Assembly (NCBI RefSeq): GCF_021029445.1
Contig: NZ_CP072610.1
Location: 186,001 to 250,000, forward strand
Reading direction: 5' to 3'
DNA: 64,000 nucleotides
Source: Pseudomonas wenzhouensis
GTDB lineage: Bacteria; Pseudomonadota; Gammaproteobacteria; Pseudomonadales; Pseudomonadaceae
A program made the translations under genes and the position numbers. Shown here piece after piece: positions 36,646 through 44,664 of this stretch (positions within the stretch are counted from its first letter, which is position 1; each line of letters opens with the position of its first letter). The notes under the pieces were generated by a model. The model was not told where the DNA came from, ran no database searches, and saw only the letters and a list, made by a program, of their open reading frames with translations.

Positions 36646-37548
36646 ATGGACATCACCCGTCTGCGCACCCTGCGTGAACTGGCGCGCTGCCGCACCATGG
36701 CGGCGGCTGCCGAGTCGCTGCACCTGACGCCTTCGGCCGTCTCACAGCAGGTGGCCCAGCTCGAACGCGAGGCGGACATGGCTTTGATCGAGCGACGCGG
36801 GCGCGGCGTGGTGCTCACCCCGGCTGGCGAGCGCCTGGTGGCGCATGCCGAACGCATTCTCATGGTGCTCGACGAAGCGCGCTCGGAGCTGGCGCTGCTG
36901 CGCGGGGAAATCGCCGGTGAATTGCGCGTGGCCGCCTTCCCCTCGATTGCCGTGGCGGTGATCGCGCAAACCGTGCGTGCGCTACGCAGCGCCTACCCGC
37001 GGCTGAACGTGGTGGTATTGGAGCTGGAGCCGCAGGAAAGCCTCAGTGCCCTCGGCGCCTGGCAGATCGACGTGGCGGTGATCGACGACCTGGCCGTGCA
37101 GCCCGACGAGAACCGCGAACACTACGCGCTGATTCCCCTGACTCAGGATCAGTTGCACGTCCTGCTACCCATCGACCATGCCCTGGCGCGGCGTGACAGC
37201 CTGACCATCGCCGAGCTGCGCGACGAAGCCTGGGCGCTGGACTCCACCGGCAGCTCGTTCGGCGAATTCATCACCAACCTGTGCCGGCGCTCGGGCTATG
37301 CGCCGCGTATCAACGCCCACTGCGCCGGCTTCGAGATGGTTGCGGCCATGGTCGCCTCTGGCAACTCCATCTCCATCGTCTCCGGCCTGCGTCTGGTGCG
37401 ACCGCTACCCGGCGTCACCGCTGTGCCGCTGCTGCCGGACATCCAGCGCGGCGTCTTTCTCGCCTACCGCAAGGGCGAGCGCGATCACCCGGCAGTGAAC
37501 GTGTTTCTCGACGAGGCGGTGTACACCGCCGACAAAGTCCTCGGCTAA
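36646..37548 (+). CDS. LysR family regulator divergent from sdaA
   Basis: A 300-residue regulator with the winged helix MAAAAESLHLTPSAVSQQVA (residues about 18-37) and an effector domain in two lobes (GELRVAAFPSIAVAVIAQTV starts the first). GAGAG precedes the ATG. Position opposite the serine dehydratase gene suggests it controls that gene or its paralogue; the ligand is unknown. Confidence 0.92.
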   Translation: MDITRLRTLRELARCRTMAAAAESLHLTPSAVSQQVAQLEREADMALIERRGRGVVLTPAGERLVAHAERILMVLDEARSELALLRGEIAGELRVAAFPSIAVAVIAQTVRALRSAYPRLNVVVLELEPQESLSALGAWQIDVAVIDDLAVQPDENREHYALIPLTQDQLHVLLPIDHALARRDSLTIAELRDEAWALDSTGSSFGEFITNLCRRSGYAPRINAHCAGFEMVAAMVASGNSISIVSGLRLVRPLPGVTAVPLLPDIQRGVFLAYRKGERDHPAVNVFLDEAVYTADKVLG

Positions 37549-37621
37549 CGCCATCTCGCCGGGTAGGAACGGCTGGGCGGCAGTCCGCTTTAGCCGCGAT
37601 GTTTTGGCTCTTTATGCCGAT

Positions 37622-37741
37622 GGTACCCACGCTCTGCGTGGGCACCTCTTTTCGAGACGCTCTGCGTCGGCGGACTCTGCCTAAACTGCGACGGGACGCA
37701 GAGCGTCCTGGGCTGCGTTCCCACGCGGAGCGTGGGAACGA
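37622..37741. repeat. CCCACGC palindromic repeat, copy B
   Basis: A 120-base element bounded by two palindromes, CCCACGCTCTGCGTGGG at the left and TTCCCACGCGGAGCGTGGGAA at the right (one base trimmed from each end here), with inner inverted pieces GACGCTCTGCGTC / GACGCAGAGCGTC. The same structure occurs at 49177-49275. Confidence 0.85.
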
Positions 37742-37752
37742 TCAACCGACTT

Positions 37753-37914
37753 CTACTCAGCGGGCGTGACGGGCTCTTGAGCCGCTTCAGCTTCCAACTT
37801 CGCCCTGTCGGCTTTGCTGATGTACTTGGGTTTGTTGCTTTTAGGCGCGAGCTTGGCATTGGCCTTTTTTGCGTGGGCTTCGAGCAGTTGTTTGATCTTC
37901 TTGCGGCGATTCAT
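37753..37914 (-). CDS. DUF2986 family small protein
   Basis: A 53-residue, Lys-rich protein beginning MNRRKKIKQLLEAHAKKANA, the typical start of DUF2986, followed by KLAP and KYISKADRAKL. It is too short to be found by length alone but is well recognised by family sequence. The function is unknown; the charge suggests nucleic-acid or ribosome contact. It lies 60 nt downstream of the exonuclease gene on the same strand and just before repeat copy B. Confidence 0.88.
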   Translation of the reverse strand: MNRRKKIKQLLEAHAKKANAKLAPKSNKPKYISKADRAKLEAEAAQEPVTPAE

Positions 37915-37974
37915 GGGCGGGTGTCTGCTTGTCCTGGTTCAGTGGTACCAACGGGTTGCGTGGGAGGTTGGCGT

Positions 37975-38682
37975 TCAGCTCCAGAGCGCGCCAATCGGTG
38001 TATTCGCCGGATAGTGACTCGCCACCTGCGCCTGCAGCAACTCTCCACAAGCCAGCGCGTCGGTCAGCGCATGGTGCGCCGAGTACAGCGGCAGACCGTA
38101 GCGCAGGCGGCTGTCGGCCAGGCGGATGGAGATGGGTTCACGGCCGCGCAGGCGCTCCCACCAGCTTACGGTGCGCTTGGGGTGCAGGCGGGCTTCCAGT
38201 TCCATGGTGTCGATGATGGGGAAGATCAGCCCTTCGCCCAGGTGCTGGCGCACGGCCTGGTCGAGGAAGCTGCGCTCGATGTTGCGGTAGTGCGCCACCA
38301 CCACCTTGCCCGCCAGGGCTTCGAGCAACTCGTCCAGCACACTGGCCAGGCGCGGGGCGTGGCGGATGTCGCTGTGGGTGATGTGGTGAAAGGTGACCGA
38401 TTCGGCACTCAGCTCGCTGGTGGGTTTGACCACCCAGTAACGGGCCTCGGCGCAGCGGATGCGTTGCAGGTTCAGCGGTACCAGGCCAAGGCTGACGATG
38501 GCATGTTCACGCGGGTCGAGGCCGGTGGTCTCCACGTCCAGGGCGACCAGCGGCGCATCCTCCAGCGGGGTGTCGGCGGCTATGCAACCGGCGCGGTAAT
38601 AGGCGCGCAGGCGTTCGTCCTGGCTGCTGGTGGCACGTTCAGCAAAGAGCTGCGGCCAGTCCTGATTCTGATACATGGTCAT
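37975..38682 (-). CDS. 3'-5' exonuclease, DnaQ/epsilon-like (DEDDh)
   Basis: A 235-residue nuclease of the DnaQ fold. Exo I is Asp49-Val-Glu51-Thr-Thr-Gly (ALDVETTGLDP), Exo II falls in VVVAHYRNIERSFLD where the usual N-x-x-F-D is altered to NIERSFLD, and Exo III is YSAHHALTDALACG with the catalytic His and Asp. It starts within the last bases of the cNMP/CBS protein gene (4-nt overlap), so the two are co-translated, a pairing common in proteobacteria. The substrate is not known. Confidence 0.9.
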   Translation of the reverse strand: MTMYQNQDWPQLFAERATSSQDERLRAYYRAGCIAADTPLEDAPLVALDVETTGLDPREHAIVSLGLVPLNLQRIRCAEARYWVVKPTSELSAESVTFHHITHSDIRHAPRLASVLDELLEALAGKVVVAHYRNIERSFLDQAVRQHLGEGLIFPIIDTMELEARLHPKRTVSWWERLRGREPISIRLADSRLRYGLPLYSAHHALTDALACGELLQAQVASHYPANTPIGALWS

Positions 38683-40598
38683 TGCGGGCGAGGCAGGGGC
38701 TGGGCCGGGTAGCGGAAACGCAGGAATTTCTGGGCGTTGCTCACTACCTGGAAGGCTTCCTTGAGGTGGTGGCGTTCGCTGGAGCTGAACTGTTCCGGCT
38801 CGATGTAGTTGCTCGGCGCGTTGTCGGCCTCGACTTCACGGGCCTGGTGGCGCACGCGCACCAGGCTGAGGAACTCGAAGGCATAGCGCAGGTGCTCCAG
38901 TGCCTCTTTGGGCAGCAGTTTGGTGGCAGCGATGGCGTCGAGACGATCCAGCGAGTTCTGTGCCTTGGAACCACAGGCCAGGGCGTGTACGCGGATCAGG
39001 TCGGTAAGCGGCGCAGTACCGCGGCCCTTGAGGTTGATGATGTTGCGGTGGCGGCCGTCGGTTTCCATCACGAAGGTGCGGAAGAAGCCCAGCGGCGGCG
39101 TGCGGTTGAGCGCGTTACGTGCCAGTGCGGCGAGGAAAGCGGGGCTGGCGCTGGCTTTTGCGGCGAGCAGATCCTTGAGGTTCTCCACCAGTTCGGTTTC
39201 GCCGTAGAGGCCGTCGAGGTCGAAGAAGATGCTGGCGTTGAGCAGGGTTTGCGGGTTGGGCCGCTCGATCCATTCGCTGAAGTATTGTCGCCACACCTTC
39301 AGCGGCTGTCGCCACTTGGGGTTGGTGGCCATGATGCCGCCTTTGCAGTAGCTGTAGCCACAAGCGGCCAGACCGTCGCTGACGAACTGCGCCAGTTCGG
39401 CGAAGTAGGCGTCGTGTTCGTCGGCATCGAAGCGGTCGTCGAGCACCAGGGCGTTGTCCTGGTCGGTGAGCAGCAGTTGCTCGTCGCGGGCCATGGAGCC
39501 GGCGACCATGAAGCAGTAGGGTACCGGTGGCGGGCCGAGCTTCTGTTCGGCCAATTCCAGCAGGCGCTGACTGAAGGCGCGGCCGATGCCGCTCATGGCG
39601 CTGCCGACCATATGTGCGCTGGCGTCGTCGGCGACCATGCGCACGAAAGTGGCATGTAGATCCGGCAGCAGGCTCTTGAGCCCCTCCACCGAGGTCTTGT
39701 TGAAGATGCTGTTGACCAGATACAGGCTGCTGCGCGACTCGTAGCGGATGATGTCGGCCAGCGCCACCACGCCCACCGGGCGGCGGCGATGCAGCACCGG
39801 CAGGTGGTGGATGTTGTTGCGCAGCATGCACAGCATGGCCTCGAACACCGAGTCGTCGGCCTGCAGGGTGATGGGGTTGGGCGTCATGATCTGGCTGACC
39901 GGGGTGTCGCTGGGCAGGCCGGCGGCGACCACGCGGGTGCGCAGGTCGCGGTCGGTGAGGATGCCGGCCATCACTTGGGTCTGTTGCTCGGTCACGTCCA
40001 CCTGGTGCGGGTCGGGCCAGCGCGTGCCGGGATCGACGACGATGACCGAGGACACACTGTGCTCGGTCATCACCTGCGCCACCTGCTGGATCGGCGTATC
40101 CAGCGGCACGCTGACCGCACCACGCGAGATCAGCTTGCGCACCTTGATCTTCATCAACTCGCTGGCTTTGCCGTGGCTGTCTTCCAGCGCGGACTTGAGC
40201 CGTGACTGACCTTCGGCCTCGACGAAGTCGGCGAAGCTGTCGAACTGCTCGCAGAGCTGATGGAACAGCGCGCCGGGGATGAAGTAGATCAGGCTGTCTT
40301 CGATCGCGGTGGCACCCAGCCGTACCTTGTTGCCGCGCAGCAGGCCGGCCTGGCCGAAGATGTCGCCCTCGGTGAGGCGGTTGTGCAGTTCGCCGCCACG
40401 CCGGTGGATTTCCACCGCGCCGCTGCGCACGTAATGCAGCTCGTGGATCGGCGCACCGACGGCGAGGATTTCGCTACCGGCCTTGAAGTAGCCCACCTGC
40501 ACCTGGCGGGCGATCTCGTCGAGAGTTTGTTCCGGCAGGTTGTCGAAGGGGGCGTAGCGATTCAGGTGGTCGCGGATCTCGATCAGTTCGATCTGCAT
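38679..40598 (-). CDS. cNMP-binding/CBS/nucleotidyltransferase-like (DUF294) signalling protein
   Basis: A 639-residue multidomain protein: a cyclic-nucleotide-binding domain (about 15-125, with GDIFGQAGLLRGNKVRLGATA), two CBS domains (about 158-290), a DUF294 nucleotidyltransferase-like domain with GSMARDEQLLLTDQDNAL (367-384), and a DUF294 C-terminal domain to about 630. The RLGATA in place of the Arg-bearing phosphate cassette could weaken cAMP binding. Such proteins are thought to sense adenylates and regulate a partner; here the partner is probably the exonuclease encoded by the overlapping gene. Confidence 0.9.
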   Translation of the reverse strand: MQIELIEIRDHLNRYAPFDNLPEQTLDEIARQVQVGYFKAGSEILAVGAPIHELHYVRSGAVEIHRRGGELHNRLTEGDIFGQAGLLRGNKVRLGATAIEDSLIYFIPGALFHQLCEQFDSFADFVEAEGQSRLKSALEDSHGKASELMKIKVRKLISRGAVSVPLDTPIQQVAQVMTEHSVSSVIVVDPGTRWPDPHQVDVTEQQTQVMAGILTDRDLRTRVVAAGLPSDTPVSQIMTPNPITLQADDSVFEAMLCMLRNNIHHLPVLHRRRPVGVVALADIIRYESRSSLYLVNSIFNKTSVEGLKSLLPDLHATFVRMVADDASAHMVGSAMSGIGRAFSQRLLELAEQKLGPPPVPYCFMVAGSMARDEQLLLTDQDNALVLDDRFDADEHDAYFAELAQFVSDGLAACGYSYCKGGIMATNPKWRQPLKVWRQYFSEWIERPNPQTLLNASIFFDLDGLYGETELVENLKDLLAAKASASPAFLAALARNALNRTPPLGFFRTFVMETDGRHRNIINLKGRGTAPLTDLIRVHALACGSKAQNSLDRLDAIAATKLLPKEALEHLRYAFEFLSLVRVRHQAREVEADNAPSNYIEPEQFSSSERHHLKEAFQVVSNAQKFLRFRYPAQPLPRPQ

Positions 40599-40735
40599 GC
40601 GGTGTCCTTTACAGCGTGGGCGTCTATCTAAGCACAGACGCCGCCGGCTTTGCCCGGTTCCAGGCCGATCAAGCAGCCGCTCCGGGAATGGCCGTTACCC
40701 GTTCAGGATAGCCACAGCGCCCACCGCATGCCTGT

Positions 40736-41626
40736 TCAACACCAATTCCAGCAGCTTTCGGCCACCGCGTCGTGGGCGTGCAGGCTTTCCGCGTGGACGA
40801 CCTTGAGGCGGAAGGCGCTGGCCTGCGGCAACTGGCGCAGGGCGCGGTGCAAACGGCGTGCGGCGTCTTCGCAGAACATCAGGTTCTGTCCGTTGGCGAG
40901 GGAGAAAGCCTGTTCGTCGGCGCGCTTCACTGCCGTCTGCACCGGTGTGCCGAGGGCCTGTTCGGCGCTGTCGATCAGTGCCAACACGGGCAGGTCGACG
41001 CAGCCTGGCGCCAGGCGCAGTTGCAGGGTCGCCGTGCTGCGCTGGCTGTGCGGTGTGGCGAGGATGCCCTGGGTCGAGCCGAGCCAGTCGAGCACGCTCG
41101 AGTAATCCACCTGCTGGTCGGGAAAGTCCCAGGCGAAGCGTTGCTGGATCAGCTGCCGTGCCAGTGCGGCAGAGCAAGGGCAGGTGGACGAGTAGCTGAC
41201 CTCGACCTGCAGCTCGATGTTCACTCCCCGGCCATCCTGCCGGGCGTGCAATTCGAAGGGGTAGCCCTTCCAACCACTCAACGGGCTGACCAGCGCCGGA
41301 CGCTTGAGTGGTACCTCGCCGCGCAGAGTCAGGGTGGCGCTGTCGGACAGCTCCTGGTGACTGCTCAGGCAGTCGTCCAGCACCTGCAACACCGCCGGCA
41401 CGTTCAATGGCTGATGCACCAGCCGCTGCGCCGCCAGGTATAGGCGCGACATGTGGATGCCGCGCGCGCCGGCATCGTCGAGGCTCACGCCGATATCGAC
41501 GCTGGCGGTCACGACGGCGTCCGCCAGACGAATGGGCAGGGCGATGCCGGCCATGCCGACCCAGTCCAGCGGCAGCTCATGGTGGGTGGCTTGGGCGGCA
41601 ATATCCGGCAGAGGCTGTTCGTTCAT
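40736..41626 (-). CDS. folE2: GTP cyclohydrolase FolE2 (zinc-independent type)
   Basis: A 296-residue GTP cyclohydrolase IB that makes dihydroneopterin triphosphate for folate and queuosine. The family Cys block YSSTCPCSAALARQ, GIHMSRLY and HSQRSTATLQL are present. FolE2 works with metals other than zinc and is made when zinc-dependent FolE fails. It lies next to a strong Zur box and diverges from the dksA paralogue, so control by zinc starvation is well supported. Confidence 0.96.
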   Translation of the reverse strand: MNEQPLPDIAAQATHHELPLDWVGMAGIALPIRLADAVVTASVDIGVSLDDAGARGIHMSRLYLAAQRLVHQPLNVPAVLQVLDDCLSSHQELSDSATLTLRGEVPLKRPALVSPLSGWKGYPFELHARQDGRGVNIELQVEVSYSSTCPCSAALARQLIQQRFAWDFPDQQVDYSSVLDWLGSTQGILATPHSQRSTATLQLRLAPGCVDLPVLALIDSAEQALGTPVQTAVKRADEQAFSLANGQNLMFCEDAARRLHRALRQLPQASAFRLKVVHAESLHAHDAVAESCWNWC

Positions 41627-41654
41627 CGCAAATCCGTGAGTAGCGGTCAGAAAT

Positions 41655-41675
41655 AAATGTTATGTTATAACGATT
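41655..41675. promoter_or_regulatory. Zur-binding site (zinc-uptake regulator box)
   Basis: AATGTTATGTTATAACGATT (41656-41675) agrees with the proteobacterial Zur consensus (GTTATA-n-TATAAC with flanking AT) at almost all positions. It lies 22 nt before the dksA-like start and 28 nt before the folE2 start, so one Zur dimer pair could silence both genes when zinc is plentiful. Confidence 0.88.
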
Positions 41676-41697
41676 AAAACAAGCTAGCCGATTTGCC

Positions 41698-42120
41698 ATG
41701 ACCCTGACCGCGACCACCGAAGCCGAGCTGCTGGCCCAGCCAGCCAATGACTACATGAACGATGCCCAACAGCAGTTCTTTCGCGAGCTGCTGCTGACTC
41801 AGCGAGCCGAGTTGCAGGCGCGTATCGAGGAGGAATTCACCGAGCTGCGCCAGCCTGAGATCAGCAGCGACGTGGCCGACATCGGTGCCGCCGAGGAGCA
41901 GCGCCAGTGGCAGCTGCGCCTGCTGGAGCGGGAGAAGAAGCTGTTGGACAAGATCGACCAGGCGCTCCAACGCCTGGCGCGTGGTGAATACGGCTGGTGC
42001 GCCGAGACCGGTGAACCGATTGGCCTGAAACGCCTCTTGCTGCGCCCGACTGCGACCCTGTGCATCGAAGCCAAGGAGCGTCAGGAGCAGCGCGAAAAAC
42101 ATCAGCGTGACCGTGAGTGA
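41698..42120 (+). CDS. dksA2: DksA-type RNA polymerase factor lacking the full zinc finger (DksA2-like)
   Basis: A 140-residue DksA/TraR-family protein. The coiled-coil with DxxDxA-like tip (SSDVADIGAAEEQRQ, residues about 57-71) is intact. Of four zinc-finger cysteines only two remain, in GWCAETGE and TLCIEAKE; the others are Thr and Ala. This is the pattern I recall for P. aeruginosa DksA2, which replaces DksA with ppGpp at promoters when zinc is lacking. Control by the Zur box upstream agrees. The next gene begins 15 nt later. Confidence 0.94.
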   Translation: MTLTATTEAELLAQPANDYMNDAQQQFFRELLLTQRAELQARIEEEFTELRQPEISSDVADIGAAEEQRQWQLRLLEREKKLLDKIDQALQRLARGEYGWCAETGEPIGLKRLLLRPTATLCIEAKERQEQREKHQRDRE

Positions 42121-42135
42121 ACGAGGAACACCCCC

Positions 42136-43344
42136 ATGAATCAGCGTCTACCCGTTACCGTGCTGTCCGGCTTTCTCGGTGCCGGCAAGAGCACATTGCT
42201 CAACCATGTGCTGAAGAACCGCGAAGGCCGCAAGGTCGCGGTGATCGTCAACGACATGAGCGAAATCAATATTGACGGCAGCGAAGTGCAGCGCGACGTC
42301 AGCCTCAATCGCGCCGAAGAGAAACTGGTGGAGATGAGCAACGGCTGCATCTGCTGCACTCTGCGTGAAGACTTGCTCGAGGAGGTCGCCCGCCTGGCCA
42401 GAGACGGCCGCTTCGACTATCTGCTGATCGAGTCCACCGGCATCAGCGAGCCGCTGCCGGTGGCCGAGACCTTCACCTTCCGCGACGAACAGGGGCGCAG
42501 CCTGTCCGACCTGGCGCGGCTCGATACCATGGTCACGGTGGTCGACGGGGTGAACTTCCTGCGCGATTTCCATGAGGCCGAGAGCCTGGCCAGCCGTGGC
42601 GAAACACTGGGCGAAGAAGACGAACGCTCGATCACCGACCTGCTGATCGAGCAGGTGGAGTTCGCCGACGTCATCCTGATCAGCAAGATCGACCTGATCA
42701 GCCAGGCCGAGCGCGAGGAGCTGATGGCCATCCTCCGTGGCCTCAACACCCATGCCGAGATCCAGGCCATGAGCATGGGCCAGATCGCTTTGGACACGAT
42801 CCTTGACACCGGCCGTTTCGATTTCGAGCGCGCCTCGCAGGCGCCGGGTTGGCTCAAGGAGCTGCGCGGCGAGCACGTGCCGGAAACCGAGGAATACGGC
42901 ATCGCCTCCAGCGCCTACCGCGCGCGCCGGCCCTTCCATCCGCAGCGCTTCTTCGACTTCCTCTCACAGGAATGGACGAATGGCCGCCTGCTGCGCTCCA
43001 AGGGCTTCTTCTGGCTGGCCAGTAAATATCAGGAGGCCGGCAGTTGGTCGCAGGCTGGCGGCTTGATGCGCCATGGCCTGGCCGGACGCTGGTGGCGCTT
43101 CGTGCCCAAGCAGCATTGGCCGCAGGACGAGGAAGGCCTGCGTGAGGTCATGAAGCACTGGAGCGCCGAAGTGGGCGACTGCCGCCAGGAGCTGGTGTTC
43201 ATCGGTCAGAACATCGACTTTGGCCGCCTGGTGCGCGAGCTAGACGACTGCCTGCTCACCGATGCGGAGATGGCCGGCGGCCCGGAGGCCTGGCGCCTGC
43301 TCGCTGACCCCTTCGGCCCCTGGCAACAGCAGGAGGCCGCCTGA
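42136..43344 (+). CDS. COG0523 GTPase, putative zinc metallochaperone (ZigA/CobW-like)
   Basis: A 402-residue G3E GTPase. Walker A is GFLGAGKST (12-20), the metal motif Cys71-Ile-Cys73-Cys74 lies in [10 protein letters not shown], and SKIDL replaces the NKxD base-recognition motif. The C-terminal CobW_C domain includes [13 protein letters not shown] and GFFWLAS. Members controlled by Zur hand zinc to client enzymes during starvation. It directly follows the dksA2 gene and shares one base with the DUF1826 gene (TGATG), so all three are one transcript. Confidence 0.95.
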   Translation: MNQRLPVTVLSGFLGAGKSTLLNHVLKNREGRKVAVIVNDMSEINIDGSEVQRDVSLNRAEEKLVEMSNGCICCTLREDLLEEVARLARDGRFDYLLIESTGISEPLPVAETFTFRDEQGRSLSDLARLDTMVTVVDGVNFLRDFHEAESLASRGETLGEEDERSITDLLIEQVEFADVILISKIDLISQAEREELMAILRGLNTHAEIQAMSMGQIALDTILDTGRFDFERASQAPGWLKELRGEHVPETEEYGIASSAYRARRPFHPQRFFDFLSQEWTNGRLLRSKGFFWLASKYQEAGSWSQAGGLMRHGLAGRWWRFVPKQHWPQDEEGLREVMKHWSAEVGDCRQELVFIGQNIDFGRLVRELDDCLLTDAEMAGGPEAWRLLADPFGPWQQQEAA

Positions 43345-43988
43345 TGTACGCGCTCAAACTGCCGCCCGCGCCGCGTCAGGTGCTGGGCGAAGACATGCAG
43401 GTGCTCACCGACGTACTGCATGACGGCGTCAATCTGGCCGTCTGGCAGCGTCTCCTGCCGGCACAGATCGCCGACTTCGCCGACGCGCTACTGGCGCAAG
43501 GTGAGCCGCTGGCGCAGTCCATCACCCTGGAGCTGCCGCGTGCCGGCAGCGAGCCGAACCTCGATGGCCTGGTGGCGCAGTACGCCGATCTGCCGGGCCA
43601 GACGGCCTTTCTCGCCGACGTTGCCTGGCTGGTGCGGGCCTACGCCTGCCTGCTCGACGCGCAGCGCATCGGCCTGCGCCTGCGCGCGCTGGACAAGGCC
43701 ATGTGCCCGCGTTTTCACGTCGACCACGTGCCGGTGCGGCTGATCACCAGCTATGCCGGTGTCGGCAGCGACTGGCTGGAGGAGAGCGCGATGCCGCGCA
43801 GCAAGCTCGGTCAACCGGGCGCCGAGCCGCAGGACGAGGTGTTGATCCAGCATCTCGACGCCGGCCATGTGGCGCTGGCCAAGGGCGAGAAATGGCAGGG
43901 TAACGAAGGGCGTGGATTGATTCACCGTTCGCCGCAGCTGCCAGCGGGTGAGCGACGCTTGTTGTTGACCCTGGATTGGCTGGCCTGA
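43344..43988 (+). CDS. DUF1826 domain protein
   Basis: A 214-residue soluble protein of DUF1826, recognised from CPRFHVDHVPVRLITSYAG, GSDWLEESAMPRS and the end GEKWQGNEGRGLIHRSP. The His and Cys residues in CPRFHVDHV suggest a metal site, and DUF1826 genes often neighbour COG0523 GTPases; it could be a client or partner in zinc handling. Start and previous stop overlap in TGATG. The activity is unknown. Confidence 0.88.
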   Translation: MYALKLPPAPRQVLGEDMQVLTDVLHDGVNLAVWQRLLPAQIADFADALLAQGEPLAQSITLELPRAGSEPNLDGLVAQYADLPGQTAFLADVAWLVRAYACLLDAQRIGLRLRALDKAMCPRFHVDHVPVRLITSYAGVGSDWLEESAMPRSKLGQPGAEPQDEVLIQHLDAGHVALAKGEKWQGNEGRGLIHRSPQLPAGERRLLLTLDWLA

Positions 43989-44008
43989 GCCGCGCGAAAC
44001 CGTAGTTG

Positions 44009-44089
44009 CGTAGGGTGCGCTGTGCGCACCGCGAACACCGAGGCGCTTGCTGGTGCGCACAGCCTAGGCGGCCCCGCGACACCCTACGG
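44009..44089. repeat. TAGGGTGCGC inverted repeat, copy 1
   Basis: An 80-base palindromic element: GCGTAGGGTGCGCTGTGCGC at the left, and at the right GTGCGCACAGC followed by ACACCCTACG. A shorter relative is at 49113-49169. It lies in the 240-base gap after the DUF1826 gene and may act as its terminator. Confidence 0.75.
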
Positions 44090-44104
44090 ATAGCGGCAAG
44101 CCCT

Positions 44105-44136
44105 TAAAAAATAGGCCGGAGCGACTGCCCCGGCCT
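44105..44136 (-). terminator. Terminator of the small Cys-rich protein gene
   Basis: On the minus strand stem AGGCCGG / CCGGCCT (44136-44130 with 44119-44113), then ATTTTTTAA. It lies 95 nt after the stop at 44231. Confidence 0.75.
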
Positions 44137-44150
44137 TAAGCACCAAGAGA

Positions 44151-44176
44151 TCATGTCGACGCGTGACTCGACATGA
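44151..44176. repeat. 9-bp perfect inverted repeat
   Basis: TCATGTCGA (44151-44159) and TCGACATGA (44168-44176) with an 8-nt spacer, between the terminator and the end of the small secreted protein gene. There is no T-run; it could be a second hairpin or a protein site. Confidence 0.5.
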
Positions 44177-44230
44177 GGGTCATGTGAGGTACCCGCGGTC
44201 ATTAAGCGCTTGTTGGATGACGCTTTGATG

Positions 44231-44581
44231 TCAGGGCTTGATCCACTGGCCCTGATACTGCGTCTTGCAGGCCGGCTCCAGGTACAACGCGTCGCTGGCC
44301 ACGCCGTAGTAGTGGATGTCCTGCAGGTACATGCCGCTACCGGCGCGGGCGTTCTGGCAGATGCCATGGGCACCCTTGGGGCACTGCTCGACGAACTCCA
44401 CCTCGACCGTCTGACCCTGCAACTGCGGCTGGCAGAAGCCCTCGCGGAACAGCGTGGCGGGAATGTTGCGATTTTCCTGGCAGACCTTCACGTCCAGGCG
44501 CTCGGCCTGGCTATGCACCACGCAGGCTTCGGCCAGGGCCAGGCCGGGCAATAGAGAGAGCAGCAGTAACCACGCACGCAT
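44231..44581 (-). CDS. Small exported cysteine-rich protein
   Basis: A 116-residue protein with a signal peptide (MRAWLLLLSLLPGLALA) and six Cys in the mature part (EACVVH, KVCQEN, GFCQPQ, EQCPKG, GICQNA, PACKTQ), enough for three disulfides. No known domain is recognised. It lies between two parts of the zinc cluster but on the opposite strand, with its own terminator. A role in metal binding is possible from the Cys content but not shown. Confidence 0.75.
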   Translation of the reverse strand: MRAWLLLLSLLPGLALAEACVVHSQAERLDVKVCQENRNIPATLFREGFCQPQLQGQTVEVEFVEQCPKGAHGICQNARAGSGMYLQDIHYYGVASDALYLEPACKTQYQGQWIKP

Positions 44582-44664
44582 CTTGTTGGCTCCAGAAAAA
44601 CAGTTGGCGAATCTAGCATGCCGCCCCGTTGCAGTCTGTGTACGGAACCACCGACCATAGGCCC

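Noticed and set aside
37622..37741. Possible CRISPR-like array from repeated CCCACGC units
   Set aside because: The units are inverted palindromes forming paired hairpins with no regular spacers and no cas genes; they are REP-like repeats.
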